A stretch of DNA of 64,000 bases from Treponema sp. UBA6852 (GCA_002449305.1 DKDI01000035.1:5993-69992); one strand, 5' to 3'; shown: positions 42,966-52,794, counted from the stretch's first letter. A program made the numbers and translations. The notes: generated from the sequence alone by a model not told the origin.

Positions 42966-43007
42966 AATCTTTTGAGAATTTTATTATTTACTTTTTAGGG
43001 AAAAATT

Positions 43008-44069
43008 ATGTCAGGAAATATATTTGGAGAAATTTTTAAAGTTGCAACATTTGGAGAAAGCCACGGAGCAGGACTTGGCTGTATTATAGACGGATGTCCT
43101 GCTGGAGTTTTGGTGGATGAAAAATTTCTTCAGCATGAAATGGAACGGAGAAAGCCAGGTGCAAAAAGCGCGGCGGTTACTGCAAGAAAAGAAGATGACT
43201 TTGCAGAAATTCTAAGCGGCGTATTTGAAGGAAAAACAACAGGAACTCCGATAGCTGTCTTAATCAGAAATTCAAATCAGCATTCATCAGACTATGAAAA
43301 TATAAAAGACAAATTCCGGCCGGGACACGCTGATTTTACATATTATAAAAAATATGGCATAAGGGATTACAGAGGCGGCGGAAGATCTAGCGGAAGAGAA
43401 ACTTGCGCGAGAGTTGCGGCTGGAGCGTTTGCAAAAATGTTTTTAAAAAATTTTGGAATTCGAATTTTTGCATATACAAAAGAAGCGGCAGGAATAAAAA
43501 GCGGCAAAGTTGATTTTTCTGAAATTGAAAAAAATGCAATGCGTGCCGCAGACAAAGATGCTGCTGTTTTAATGCAGCAAAAGGTTGAAGAGTTCAAAAT
43601 GAAAAAGAATTCTTGTGGCGGAATTGTTGAGTGCGTTGTAAAAGGCGTGGCTGCTGGAATTGGCGAGCCGGTTTTTGACAAGCTGGATGCGGTTTTGTCC
43701 CATGCAGTTATGTCGATTGGTGCAATAAAAGGAATTGAATTTGGAAGCGGATTTGCTTGTGCGGATTCAAACGGACTTGAGAACAACGATTTTATGGGAA
43801 ACTGCTTTTCATTTAAAACAAACAATGCCGGCGGAATTCTTGGAGGAATTTCCCGAGGCGATGATATAGTTTTTAGAGTTGCTGTAAAGCCTGTTCCAAG
43901 TATTTATCTTTCGCAGGAAACTGTTGATGTAAATGGAAATGAGTGTGATATTCTAATTGAAGGAAGACACGATGTTTGTCTTTGTCCAAGGATTGTTCCT
44001 GTTGTAGAAGCCATGACCGCAATTACTTTGGCAGATATGATTTTAAGAAATAGGAGCAGCAGAGTTTAG
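43008..44069 (+). CDS. aroC: Chorismate synthase
   Basis: 353 aa. Family motifs in order: GESHGAGLGCIIDGCPAG, RPGHADFTYYKKYG, RDYRGGGRSSGRETCARVAAGA and RGDDIVFRVAVKP. It makes chorismate from EPSP with reduced FMN, the last shikimate step, and feeds the fused DAHP synthase-prephenate dehydratase pathway at 12-14 kb. The RBS AGGGA precedes ATG. The dacA start follows after 2 bp, so the two are co-transcribed. Confidence 0.96.
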   Translation: MSGNIFGEIFKVATFGESHGAGLGCIIDGCPAGVLVDEKFLQHEMERRKPGAKSAAVTARKEDDFAEILSGVFEGKTTGTPIAVLIRNSNQHSSDYENIKDKFRPGHADFTYYKKYGIRDYRGGGRSSGRETCARVAAGAFAKMFLKNFGIRIFAYTKEAAGIKSGKVDFSEIEKNAMRAADKDAAVLMQQKVEEFKMKKNSCGGIVECVVKGVAAGIGEPVFDKLDAVLSHAVMSIGAIKGIEFGSGFACADSNGLENNDFMGNCFSFKTNNAGGILGGISRGDDIVFRVAVKPVPSIYLSQETVDVNGNECDILIEGRHDVCLCPRIVPVVEAMTAITLADMILRNRSSRV

Positions 44070-44071
44070 CA

Positions 44072-45517
44072 ATGGAAACTTATACATCAGATTTTTTTAA
44101 CAGCATAGAAGAAAATAAAAATAATAATAACAATAAAAAGAAAAAAAAACACATAATAATTTTTTTTATTTTAACTGCTGTTTTTATTTTTGCTGTGACG
44201 CAGGCAGTTTCTGTTTATAAACTTTTAAATCCAAGAAATCCAGAACCGCTTTCTTTGGAGCAGCAGACTTTTCTTGAGCAGTCGTTGAACAAAAAATATC
44301 CTGAGCGCGCAGACATTGTTTCTGAACTTCCGTTTCAGTATGTTCCGGCTGATTTGTTTGTAAATGCAGAAAGCGCCATTGTTATTGATTTTGCAACGGG
44401 AAATATTCTTTTTGAAAAAAATGCTGAAGTTCAAATTCCTCCGGCTTCAATGACAAAGCTTGTGGAAATGTATGTTGTTTTTGAGGCTGTTGAAAACGGC
44501 GAAATTTCCCTTGATGATGTTGTTCCGCTTCCGCCTGAAAGTTGGGCTAGAAATCTTCCAAGCGATGCTTCGATAATGTTTTTGGATGAAGGCCAGAAAG
44601 TAACGCTTAGAGAACTTTTGCTTGGACTTGCGATTGCCAGTGGAAATGACGCTTCAATTGCTGTTGCAAAATATGTCTGCGGAAACATGGATTCGTTTGT
44701 TGAGCGGATGAATCAGACTGTAAAAAAGATGGGCTTGGTAAAAACTGAATTTGTGGAATCAAGCGGCTACAGCGAAAAAAATATTACGACTGCAAAAGAG
44801 TTCGCGGCTTTCTGCAGAAAATACATAGAAAAATTTCCATTTGCAATTACAGAATTTCATTCCCAAAAAATTCTGCGCTATCCGCTTGCAAAAAATCTTC
44901 CAAAAGAATCTGCAGAACGAAACGGCGACAGCCAGGCTGTGATTCAGTACAACACAAACAAGTTGCTTGGAAGTCTTGAGGGCTGTGATGGATTGAAAAC
45001 TGGTTTTATTTATGAAAGCGGTTTTAACATTGCTCTTACTGCAGAACGAAACGGTGTCCGCTATATTTCTGTTACAATGAAAGGACCTGGAGTTGGAAGC
45101 ACGCAGGGAAATATTTACAGAGTTAAAGATGGAACTAATTTAATGGAATATGCGTTTTCAAAATTTTCTCCTTATATTGCAAAGCAGCCTCATAGTTTTT
45201 CTGTGGGCGTTGCAGGTTCTTCTTTAAAAAGTGTTTGCCTTGTTCCTGCAAAAAGTGAAAATTTTTCTGTTCCATTTATTTCTGGAAGTTCTCCAAAAGA
45301 GGCAGCTCAAAAAATTCATGTTACAGCAAATATTCCAAAAAGCATCTTTGGAGAATTCGATGAAGGAACTCAGTTTGGAACTTTGTCATATTCACTTGAC
45401 GGAAGAATTTTAAATACAGTTCCTCTTGTTGCTGACAGAAAAAGTGAAAAGGTAAATTTCTTTGCTAGAATTTGGGGCGCGCTTGCTTATAAAATTTCGT
45501 CTTTAAATAAAGGCTGA
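44072..45517 (+). CDS. dacA: D-alanyl-D-alanine carboxypeptidase (PBP5/6-type)
   Basis: 481 aa. The N-terminus is cytoplasmic, with an Asn and Lys run written in A-rich codons (residues 16-26), followed by one membrane segment (28-46). The serine-peptidase motifs are SMTK (Ser126, Lys129), SGN (190-192) and KTG in DGLKTGFIYESG. The C-terminal beta domain of the PBP5 family follows. The family trims the terminal D-Ala of peptidoglycan stem peptides. Anchoring through the N-terminus differs from the C-terminal amphipathic helix of E. coli PBP5. Confidence 0.9.
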   Translation: METYTSDFFNSIEENKNNNNNKKKKKHIIIFFILTAVFIFAVTQAVSVYKLLNPRNPEPLSLEQQTFLEQSLNKKYPERADIVSELPFQYVPADLFVNAESAIVIDFATGNILFEKNAEVQIPPASMTKLVEMYVVFEAVENGEISLDDVVPLPPESWARNLPSDASIMFLDEGQKVTLRELLLGLAIASGNDASIAVAKYVCGNMDSFVERMNQTVKKMGLVKTEFVESSGYSEKNITTAKEFAAFCRKYIEKFPFAITEFHSQKILRYPLAKNLPKESAERNGDSQAVIQYNTNKLLGSLEGCDGLKTGFIYESGFNIALTAERNGVRYISVTMKGPGVGSTQGNIYRVKDGTNLMEYAFSKFSPYIAKQPHSFSVGVAGSSLKSVCLVPAKSENFSVPFISGSSPKEAAQKIHVTANIPKSIFGEFDEGTQFGTLSYSLDGRILNTVPLVADRKSEKVNFFARIWGALAYKISSLNKG

Positions 45518-45537
45518 AAAAATATTCTGTGGTTTTT

Positions 45538-46374
45538 ATGAGTGAAAAAATTGATTTTGCATTTTTAGACAGCGGAACAGGCGGCATTCCATATATGCTT
45601 TTGCTGAAAAAAAAATCTCCCGGCTCAAGATGTGTTTACCTTGGCGACACTGTTCATTTTCCTTATGGAGAAAAATCAGCGGAGGAAGTAACTTCTTGTG
45701 CTTCTGAATCAATAGAAAAAATTCTTGACTTGTGGAATCCGCGTCTTGTTGTTATTGCCTGCAACACAATCAGTGTGACGGCATTGAATCAGCTTAGAGA
45801 AAAATTTTCTGATGTTCCGATTGTTGGAACTGTTCCTGCGATAAAACTTGCTGCGAAAGTTACGGAAAACAAAAAAATCGGACTGCTCGCAACTAACGCA
45901 ACTGTAAATCATCCTTACTGTAAAAAACTAGTTTCTGATTTTGCTTCTGGATGCGAAGTTTTCAATCGGGGCGACCCTGGCTTGATAAGTTTTATAGAAC
46001 ACGATTTGTTTTATGCTTCAAAAGAAAAGCGGCTTGCTGCTGTAAAGCCTGCTGTGGATTTTTTTTGTTCATGCGGATGCGACACTATAATTCTTGGATG
46101 CACGCATTTTACTCACATGGCGGAAGACATAAAAGAATATTTTTCCAATGTTGCCGGAAAAAAAGTTTTTGTAGTGGACAGCCGAAACGGAGTTTCAAAT
46201 CATGCTCTTGAAGTTATAAAAGGCACTTCTTTAGAAAATCAGCATGAGCCAAAATTTCTTCCGCCTGACATGAGCTTTTTTGTAACAAGCCTTAAAAATA
46301 AAAACGACCAAAAAGAATACGAAACTCTTTGCAGAAATTTCAATATTCCTTTTGGCGGACTTTTAAAGCTTTAA
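45538..46374 (+). CDS. murI: Glutamate racemase
   Basis: 278 aa from ATG 45538 (MSEKIDFAFLDSGTGG; the frame is open from GTG 45529). The two catalytic cysteines lie in ACNTISVTAL and LGCTHFTHM. The motif FLDSGTGGIPYM carries the conserved Asp/Ser, and YLGDTVHFPYGEKS matches the family. It makes D-glutamate for peptidoglycan. It follows dacA after 20 bp, giving an aroC-dacA-murI unit in which two genes serve the cell wall. Confidence 0.93.
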   Translation: MSEKIDFAFLDSGTGGIPYMLLLKKKSPGSRCVYLGDTVHFPYGEKSAEEVTSCASESIEKILDLWNPRLVVIACNTISVTALNQLREKFSDVPIVGTVPAIKLAAKVTENKKIGLLATNATVNHPYCKKLVSDFASGCEVFNRGDPGLISFIEHDLFYASKEKRLAAVKPAVDFFCSCGCDTIILGCTHFTHMAEDIKEYFSNVAGKKVFVVDSRNGVSNHALEVIKGTSLENQHEPKFLPPDMSFFVTSLKNKNDQKEYETLCRNFNIPFGGLLKL

Positions 46375-46394
46375 AAAGTGCAAAAAGTTAAATT

Positions 46395-47597
46395 TTACTT
46401 TTCCATTTTTGCTGCAATTTCATCGATATATTCCCAGCTGTTTACAATTTTCTTTGCTGGTGGATTTGCAAGACGTGCAAGGTCTCCTGTCATTGTTCCT
46501 TCTTCAATAACATCGAGAGTTGCCTTTTCAAGCTTGTGTGCGAAATCTGCAAGTTCTGGAGTTCCGTCTAGCTCGGCGCGTTTTGCAAGTGCTCCTGTCC
46601 AAGCAAAAATCAATGCGACTGGATTTGTTGAAGTCTTTTCGCCTTTTAAATATTTGTAGTAGTGTTTTTGAACAGTTCCGTGGCTGGCTTCGTATTCAAA
46701 TTCTCCGTTTGGAGAAACAAGAACAGAAGTCATCATTGCAAGGCTTCCGCAGGCAGATGCAATCATGTCGCTCATAACATCTCCGTCGTAGTTTTTGCAG
46801 GCCCAGAGAATTCCGCCTTCACATTTCATTATGCGTGCAACTGCGTCATCAATGAGCGTATAAAAATATTCTATTCCAGCTTTTTCAAACTTTTCTTTGA
46901 ACTCGGATTCAAATACTTCATTGAAAATTGCCTTGAAGTTTCCGTCGTAGATTTTGCTGATTGTGTCTTTTGCTCCAAACCATACATCGATTTTTTTGTC
47001 TAGGGCATACATAAAGCAGCAGCGCGCAAAGTTTCTTATAGAATCGTCCAAGTTGTGGATTCCCTGAATTATTCCAGGACCTTTCATAACTTGAATTGTT
47101 TTTCTGATTTCTTTTCCATCATCGCCTGTGAAAACAAGTTCCGCTTTTCCAGCTCCCGGAGTTTTTATTTCGCAGTTTTTGTAAACATCTCCATAAGCGT
47201 GGCGGCCAAGAACAATCGGCTTTCTCCATGAAGAAACATTGCACTGAATATTCTTTACGAAAATCGGCGCGCGGAAAACTGTTCCGTCTAGTTCTCCACG
47301 GAGAATTCCATTTGGTGAAGGTGTAAGCTGCTTAAGTTTGTACTCTTCCATGCGGGCGGCATTGCTTGTGATTGTGGCGCATTTTACTCCAACACCAAGA
47401 CGTTTGATTGCGGCGGCGGCTTCATAAGTTACTTTGTCGTCTGTGTCGTCGCGATTTTTTAAGCCAAGGTCATAGTATTCAACATTAAGGTCAACGTAAG
47501 GTTCAAGAAGTTTTTCCTTGATAACCTTCCATAGAACTCTTGTCATTTCATCGCCGTCAAGCTCGGCAATCGCATTTTTCATTTTGATTTTTTCCAT
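46395..47597 (-). CDS. icd: Isocitrate dehydrogenase, NADP type (eukaryote-like subfamily)
   Basis: 400 aa. MKNAIAELDGDEMTRVLWKVIKEKL, ATITSNAARMEEYKLKQ, SPNGILRGELDGTVFR and GRHAYGDVYKN mark the subfamily of cytosolic/mitochondrial eukaryotic and some bacterial NADP-isocitrate dehydrogenases, not the E. coli type. The C-terminal part has the metal-site and NADP loops (YDGDVMSDMIASACGSLAMM, ASHGTVQKHYYKYL). It supplies 2-oxoglutarate and NADPH. AGGAG lies 7 nt before ATG. The map gene ends 38 bp upstream on the same strand. Confidence 0.95.
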   Translation of the reverse strand: MEKIKMKNAIAELDGDEMTRVLWKVIKEKLLEPYVDLNVEYYDLGLKNRDDTDDKVTYEAAAAIKRLGVGVKCATITSNAARMEEYKLKQLTPSPNGILRGELDGTVFRAPIFVKNIQCNVSSWRKPIVLGRHAYGDVYKNCEIKTPGAGKAELVFTGDDGKEIRKTIQVMKGPGIIQGIHNLDDSIRNFARCCFMYALDKKIDVWFGAKDTISKIYDGNFKAIFNEVFESEFKEKFEKAGIEYFYTLIDDAVARIMKCEGGILWACKNYDGDVMSDMIASACGSLAMMTSVLVSPNGEFEYEASHGTVQKHYYKYLKGEKTSTNPVALIFAWTGALAKRAELDGTPELADFAHKLEKATLDVIEEGTMTGDLARLANPPAKKIVNSWEYIDEIAAKMEK

Positions 47598-47634
47598 AAT
47601 TAAACTCCTGAAAATCTATTAGAATTTTAGTGCG

Positions 47635-48414
47635 TTATTTTAAACATGAATTTCCGTTGTAGTCCAAGTCTGTAAGAATTTCCGTGTGGTCTTTAAAAAC
47701 TGCAACAGTATGCTCTTCGTGGCAGCTCCAAGAACCGTCTGCTGTAACAACAGTCCAGTCGCTTCCTTCTTCAATGTCAACGTCCGCAGTTCCCTCGTTA
47801 ATCATAGGCTCGATTGCAAGAACCATTCCAGCTTGAATGCGCGGATTCGGACCAGTTGAAGGGCAGTTGCAGACGCTTGGATCTTCGTGGACTTCAAGGC
47901 CGACTCCATGTCCGCAGTATTCATAGACAACGCCGTACTTGTTCTGGTTGTATGCGATGTCATATACCGCGTTTGAAATGTCGCTGATTCTGTTTCCTGC
48001 CTTGCAAGCGTCGATTCCAGCTAAAAGACATTCTCGTGTAACTCGGCAAAGTTTTTGATGCGCAGGCTTTACGTTTCCTACAAGAACTGTGTGCGTGCTG
48101 TCTGAAATATAGCCTTTTAAATTTAGTCCGATGTCAAGCGAAACAATATCGCCATCCTTTACAATCCGTTTTTTTGAAGGAACGCCATGGATAACTTGAT
48201 TGTTGATGCTTATGCACGCACAGCCAGGAAAGTCCTCCTCGTACCAGGCTGGAGTTGCTCCGAATTTTCTTGCGAAGTTTACGCACCAGTCGTCGATTTC
48301 CTTTGTGCTTACTCCGGGCTTTACTTTTGGAATAATTTCGTTGAATAAATCAGCAAGCAAGTGGCAGCTTTTTCTAATTCCATTAATTTGCTCTTCATTT
48401 TTTAAACGTATCAT
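47635..48414 (-). CDS. map: Methionine aminopeptidase, type I
   Basis: 259 aa from ATG 48414 (MIRLKNEEQINGIRKSC, GGAG 8 nt upstream); the frame is open to 48522, but that part overlaps the J-domain gene. The five metal ligands are visible in context: DIGLNLKGYISDSTHT (two Asp), GHGVGLEVHEDPSV (His), AIEPMINEG (Glu) and SCHEEHTVAV (Glu). It removes initiator methionine. The residue at the S1 pocket and the short N-terminus fit type Ia. Confidence 0.95.
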   Translation of the reverse strand: MIRLKNEEQINGIRKSCHLLADLFNEIIPKVKPGVSTKEIDDWCVNFARKFGATPAWYEEDFPGCACISINNQVIHGVPSKKRIVKDGDIVSLDIGLNLKGYISDSTHTVLVGNVKPAHQKLCRVTRECLLAGIDACKAGNRISDISNAVYDIAYNQNKYGVVYEYCGHGVGLEVHEDPSVCNCPSTGPNPRIQAGMVLAIEPMINEGTADVDIEEGSDWTVVTADGSWSCHEEHTVAVFKDHTEILTDLDYNGNSCLK

Positions 48415-48433
48415 ATATAAACTCCATGATTTC

Positions 48434-49198
48434 CTATTTTGTTTCCGCGGAAATTCTTGCGGCTTCGTTTCTGCATATTTTGGCAGTTTGAAAATCCCCA
48501 ATCCGCTCATAAGAGTCTGCAATCTTTAAAAGAAAAAACGCATCGTCATTTTTCCCAAACCTAAGTTCAAGCGCGCGCTCCCATGCGTCTATTGCAAGTT
48601 CATCGTTCACGGCTCCTTCAATGTTGTTCCGAAGAATATGCCGTGCAAGGCTTTTTACTTCCGGAAAGAAAAGCTTGAAATATTCAAATGAAAATTCCAT
48701 CCTTATAATCTGATCCAAAAGAATGACTGCATCGTAGTATTCCTGCCGCAAAACAAGTTCTTCCGCAAGAATAAATCCGTAGTCCATAAAGTCTTCCCGT
48801 GTGAACCATCTTGACAGTCTGAATCCAACACGCTCCATGTTCATTCTTTTGAATTCCGTTACAGCCTCGTCCTCGTTGTTGTGCAGCAAGTCAAAAAAAA
48901 TCAGTTTGGCGCGGCTTTCGTCATCGGTGCGCTCTAAAAGCCATTTTCTGTAGTCGAATGATTCAAAATTTTTTTCATGGTGGAAATTGCTTTGCTTGAA
49001 TAAAACTGACTCGTCAAAAAGTCCGCGTGATTTTATGTCGGACAAAACTTCGTAGGCTGCCACAAGCTCGCGGAATGCCTTTGAGTCTTCACCCGTAATG
49101 TCCGGATGCAGAATCTTAGCTTTTCTTCTGTATGCGCGCCGGATTTCTGCGATTGTCGCTGTTCTTGAAACACCTAGAATTTTGTAATAGTCTTTCAT
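48434..49198 (-). CDS. J-domain protein with C-terminal helical (TPR-like) region
   Basis: 254 aa. Residues 1-65 are a J domain: YYKILGVSRTATIAEIRRAYRRKAKILHPDITG with the essential HPD, then YEVLSD. There is no Gly/Phe region, zinc finger or substrate-binding domain, so it is not DnaJ itself but a type III co-chaperone. The rest is amphipathic helices (LAEELVLRQEYYDAVILLDQI, WERALELRFGKNDDAFFLLKIADSYERIGDFQTA) in a TPR-like pattern. It would direct DnaK to an unknown client. It precedes map by 19 bp on the same strand. Confidence 0.8.
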   Translation of the reverse strand: MKDYYKILGVSRTATIAEIRRAYRRKAKILHPDITGEDSKAFRELVAAYEVLSDIKSRGLFDESVLFKQSNFHHEKNFESFDYRKWLLERTDDESRAKLIFFDLLHNNEDEAVTEFKRMNMERVGFRLSRWFTREDFMDYGFILAEELVLRQEYYDAVILLDQIIRMEFSFEYFKLFFPEVKSLARHILRNNIEGAVNDELAIDAWERALELRFGKNDDAFFLLKIADSYERIGDFQTAKICRNEAARISAETK

Positions 49199-49312
49199 CT
49201 TTTTTCTTTTCAGACGGAAAAAATTTCACGCAAGATGAAGTTTACATTTTTTTTTGCATTTAAGCAATTAAAGCGCTTTTTCAGTTTGCTGAAGATTGAT
49301 TCAGCCCTTAAA

Positions 49313-49341
49313 TTGCTTAAACGTTCTAAATTTTGTATAAT
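49313..49341 (+). promoter_or_regulatory. Promoter of gatCAB, leaderless layout
   Basis: -35 TTGCTT (49313-49318), 17 bp, perfect -10 TATAAT (49336-49341), then exactly 6 nt (CGCGGC) to ATG 49348. No Shine-Dalgarno is present. Confidence 0.65.
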
Positions 49342-49347
49342 CGCGGC

Positions 49348-49662
49348 ATGAGTGAAAATAAACGTACCGTTGACGAGTCAACATTGGAAAAACTTTTATA
49401 CCTTTCACGTCTTTCCCCGGAAAGCACAGACATGGCTACTTTGAAAAAGCAGGTGGACGAGATTGTAGGATACTTTGATATTCTTTCTAAATACGATGAC
49501 AGCGAAAATCCTTATGACGCTTATCCTACAACAAAAGCTGAATGCCTGCGCGAGGACGAAATTGTTCCGGGGCTTGAGATGCACGATGTCAAGAAAATAA
49601 ACGAACCGAATTTTATGGACGGATATTTCCAGGTTCCAAAAGTTCTGGGAGAAGGTGCGTAA
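49348..49662 (+). CDS. gatC: Asp-tRNA(Asn)/Glu-tRNA(Gln) amidotransferase subunit C
   Basis: 104 aa from ATG 49348. The GatC pattern is present: LEKLLYLSRLSPES, DEIVGYFDILSKYDDSENPY and REDEIVPGLE. It wraps around GatA and GatB. The frame is open from 49333, but that start falls inside the promoter. First gene of gatCAB; gatA follows after 1 bp. Confidence 0.9.
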   Translation: MSENKRTVDESTLEKLLYLSRLSPESTDMATLKKQVDEIVGYFDILSKYDDSENPYDAYPTTKAECLREDEIVPGLEMHDVKKINEPNFMDGYFQVPKVLGEGA

Positions 49663-49663
49663 G

Positions 49664-51169
49664 ATGAAGTACAAGACTATAAAAGAAACTGTAGAAGCCT
49701 TAAAAAGCGGAGAAACTTCAAGTGTGGCTTTGGTAAAGGAATCCAAGGAAACTTTTGAGGCGGATAAAAATTCAGTATTGCCACTTAATGCATTTTTGGA
49801 AATTTATGACGATATTTTAAATTCTGCGCAAGCTGCCGACCAGAAAATTTCAGAAGCTAGAAGCAATGGTTCCCTTGATAAACTTTTTGAAGAACAGCCT
49901 CTTCTTGGAATTCCATTTGCGGTAAAGGACAACATTTCTGTGCGCGGAAAAAAGCTTACCTGCTCAAGCAAAATTCTTGAAGGCTACGTTGCTCCGTACA
50001 GCGCGACTGTAATAAACCGCCTTGAAAAAGCTGGAGCGATTCCCATTGGAAGATGCAATCAAGACGAATTTGCAATGGGCTCTTCAACTGAATATTCAGT
50101 TTACGGACCTACAAGAAATCCTATTGACCGCGCTTATGTTTCCGGCGGTTCTTCCGGCGGTCCTGCTGCTGCGGTTGCTGCGAATCAGGCATTGTTTGCT
50201 CTTGGCACTGAAACTGGCGGTTCTGTCCGTCTTCCTGCAAGCTACTGCGGAATCTACGGTCTTAAGACAACTTATGGTGTTCTAAGCCGATGGGGAGTTG
50301 TTGCTTACGGTTCTTCTTTGGATCAGGTTGGAATTCTTGGACACAGTCCGCAGGATATTGCACTTCCGTTAAGCGTTATGAGCGGCGTTGATTTTTATGA
50401 CGACACTTCCGCTGATTTACCTGACGCAAAGCCTTCTGTTGAAGCTTTCTCTGATTTTTCAAAACTGAAAATTGCAGTTCCAAAGCAGTTCCTTGAGTCA
50501 AAGGGAATGGATGCCGATGTTGCAAAAGTCTTTGAACAAACCCGCAGCTGGTTTGAGTCCAAAGGCGCAAAAATAGAAGTTGTTGACCTTCCGATTCTTG
50601 ATGCCGCTATTGCAAGCTATTACGTAATTGCTTTGTCTGAAGCCGCTTCGAACTTGAGCCGCTTTGATGGAATTCGTTACGGAAACAGAATTGACAACGG
50701 CAAAGGATACGATGAGCTTTATGTGGACACAAGAAGCAACGGTTTTGGTCCGGAAGTTAAGCGCAGAATTATAATTGGAAACTACGTTTTGTCTGAGCAG
50801 TTTTCAGGCGATACTTATAAAAAAGGAATGTCTGTGCGCGCTCGCATTCAGCGTGAGATTGCAAAATTGTTTGAGCAGTTTGATTTGATTCTTTGCCCAA
50901 CTTGTCCGACTCCGGCTTTTAAACTCGGCCAGAAAGTTGATGATCCGCTTGCCATGTATCTTAGCGACTTGTTCACGACATTTGTAAACCTTGCCCGCAT
51001 TCCGTCTTTGTCTGTTCCGGCTGGAAGAACTTCTGCGGAAAACGGAAATATGCCTATTGGAATTCAGTTTGCAGGACCTATGTTCAGCGAAATGAAAATT
51101 CTTGAAATTGCCCAAGTATGGGAAAACGAGCATAAGGGATGCGGAATTCCTGTTTCGGAGGAAAAATAA
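49664..51169 (+). CDS. gatA: Amidotransferase subunit A (glutaminase/amidase)
   Basis: 501 aa from ATG 49664 with GGAGAAGG upstream; a GTG at 49655 overlaps gatC. The amidase signature is present: FAVKDNISVRG (catalytic Lys), GSSTEYSVYGPTRNP, then the SGGSSGGPAAAVAA core and TETGGSVRLPA with the cis-Ser and Ser nucleophile. It frees ammonia from glutamine for transamidation of mischarged tRNA. The presence of gatCAB implies that this organism lacks a direct synthetase for at least one of Asn- and Gln-tRNA. Confidence 0.96.
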   Translation: MKYKTIKETVEALKSGETSSVALVKESKETFEADKNSVLPLNAFLEIYDDILNSAQAADQKISEARSNGSLDKLFEEQPLLGIPFAVKDNISVRGKKLTCSSKILEGYVAPYSATVINRLEKAGAIPIGRCNQDEFAMGSSTEYSVYGPTRNPIDRAYVSGGSSGGPAAAVAANQALFALGTETGGSVRLPASYCGIYGLKTTYGVLSRWGVVAYGSSLDQVGILGHSPQDIALPLSVMSGVDFYDDTSADLPDAKPSVEAFSDFSKLKIAVPKQFLESKGMDADVAKVFEQTRSWFESKGAKIEVVDLPILDAAIASYYVIALSEAASNLSRFDGIRYGNRIDNGKGYDELYVDTRSNGFGPEVKRRIIIGNYVLSEQFSGDTYKKGMSVRARIQREIAKLFEQFDLILCPTCPTPAFKLGQKVDDPLAMYLSDLFTTFVNLARIPSLSVPAGRTSAENGNMPIGIQFAGPMFSEMKILEIAQVWENEHKGCGIPVSEEK

Positions 51170-51171
51170 AA

Positions 51172-52713
51172 ATGCCTTCTATTGATAAATATGAAATTGT
51201 AATCGGCTGTGAAATTCATACGCAGCTTTTGACAAAAACAAAGGCTTTCTGTGCCTGTGAAAATCGTTACGGAGGAATGCCGAACACCCGTGTTTGTCCT
51301 GTTTGTCTTGGACTTCCGGGAGCGATGCCGCGCGTTTCTAAAGGATATGTTGAGCTTGGCTCTGTGGCAGGCCTTGCTCTTAACTGCGAGATTTCACGCT
51401 TTACAAAATTTGACCGCAAGCATTATTTTTATCCTGATCTTGCGAAAGGCTATCAGATAACTCAATATGATATTCCTCTTTGCCACGATGGATATGTTGA
51501 TCTTCCGATGCACAAGTATCCAAAGGAACAGCAGTTTGGTTCAGAAAAATGCCGCACAAAAAATTTCATAGGCAATGACTGCATTATTGAAAACGGAAAA
51601 TACCGCCGTGTCCGAGTTGAACGCATTCACCTTGAAGAAGATGTAGGTAAATCGTTGCACTTGCAGGGGGCGCATTCTTATATTGACTACAACCGTTCTG
51701 GAACTCCGCTTATTGAAATTGTAACAAAGCCTGATATGACAAGCCCGGAAGAAGCAGCGCTTTTTATGGAAACTGTTCAGGAAATTCTGCGCTATGTTAA
51801 AGTTACAAATGGAAACCTTGAAGAAGGAAACATGAGATGCGATGCCAACATCAACTTGAATGTTTGGGAAGACGGAAAACTTTATCACACTCCGATTTCT
51901 GAAATCAAGAACTTAAACTCGTTCCGTTCAATCCGCGATGCCTGCGCTTACGAAGCCCAGCGTCAGCTTAAAGAATTTCAGGAAGACCGCCAGGAATTCA
52001 ATCCGGGATTTAAAGTTACAATGGGCTGGGACGAAGCAAAAGGCCAGACTGTTGTTCAGCGCACAAAAAATTCTTTTGTTGACTACCGCTTTGTTGTTGA
52101 GCCAGACATAAAGCCGTTCAGTGTAAGCGAGGAGCTTATTGAAAATGCAAAGTCAAAAGTCGGAGAACTTCCAGAAGCAAAACGCACAAGATTAAAGAAG
52201 AATTACGGACTTTCTGATTTTGATGTTGAAACTTTGACCTCTAGCCGCGACTTGGCTGTTTGGTTTGAAGAAGCTGCTGCCGGAACAAAAAATCCAAAGC
52301 GTACTGCAAATATAATTCTTACAGAGCTTCTTGCAAAACTGAATGAAGATAAAAAAACAATCAACGATGTTTCTATAACTCCTGCCCATATTGCGGAGCT
52401 TGTAAATGCGATTGACTCAAAGAAAATTTCAAGCGCGCAAGGAAAAGTCGTTTTTGCAAAAATGCTTGAGACAAATAAAATGCCGGCGGAAATTATAAAA
52501 TCTGAAGGCATGGAAGTTGTAAGCGACAGCGGAGCAATTGAAGCAATTGTTGATAAAGTTATTTCAGCAAATCCAAAAGCTGTAGCCGACTTTAAATCTG
52601 GAAAAACAAATGTCGTCGGTTGGCTTATGGGACAGGTTATGAAAGAATCCAAAGGCAAGGCAAATCCAGCAGAAGCAAGTTCCCTTGTTCAAAAGAAGCT
52701 TTCAGAAATATAA
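51172..52713 (+). CDS. gatB: Amidotransferase subunit B
   Basis: 513 aa from ATG 51172 (GGAGGAAA upstream, 2 bp after the gatA stop). It shows EIVIGCEIHTQLLTKTKAFC, the metal-binding CENRYGG...RVCPVCLGLPGAMP, and FDRKHYFYPDLAKGYQITQYDIP. The C-terminal YqeY/tail domain ends in GWLMGQVMKESKGKANP, which binds tRNA. It activates Glu/Asp on the tRNA and ends the operon. Confidence 0.96.
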   Translation: MPSIDKYEIVIGCEIHTQLLTKTKAFCACENRYGGMPNTRVCPVCLGLPGAMPRVSKGYVELGSVAGLALNCEISRFTKFDRKHYFYPDLAKGYQITQYDIPLCHDGYVDLPMHKYPKEQQFGSEKCRTKNFIGNDCIIENGKYRRVRVERIHLEEDVGKSLHLQGAHSYIDYNRSGTPLIEIVTKPDMTSPEEAALFMETVQEILRYVKVTNGNLEEGNMRCDANINLNVWEDGKLYHTPISEIKNLNSFRSIRDACAYEAQRQLKEFQEDRQEFNPGFKVTMGWDEAKGQTVVQRTKNSFVDYRFVVEPDIKPFSVSEELIENAKSKVGELPEAKRTRLKKNYGLSDFDVETLTSSRDLAVWFEEAAAGTKNPKRTANIILTELLAKLNEDKKTINDVSITPAHIAELVNAIDSKKISSAQGKVVFAKMLETNKMPAEIIKSEGMEVVSDSGAIEAIVDKVISANPKAVADFKSGKTNVVGWLMGQVMKESKGKANPAEASSLVQKKLSEI

Positions 52714-52734
52714 TTTTTCTTATCCTTTATTTTT

Positions 52735-52771
52735 ATCCGTCGTTCTGTTTTAGAATGGCGGATTTTTTTTG
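52735..52771 (+). terminator. Terminator of gatCAB
   Basis: ATCCGTCGTTCT (52735-52746) pairs with AGAATGGCGGAT (52752-52763) at all positions, allowing G-U pairs, around a 5-nt loop. A T8 run follows. Confidence 0.85.
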
Positions 52772-52794
52772 TTTAAAAATTTTTTCTAGAATTA

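Noticed and set aside
43367..43825. 152-aa minus-strand frame inside aroC
   Set aside because: An antisense shadow of a strongly conserved gene with no start signal of its own.
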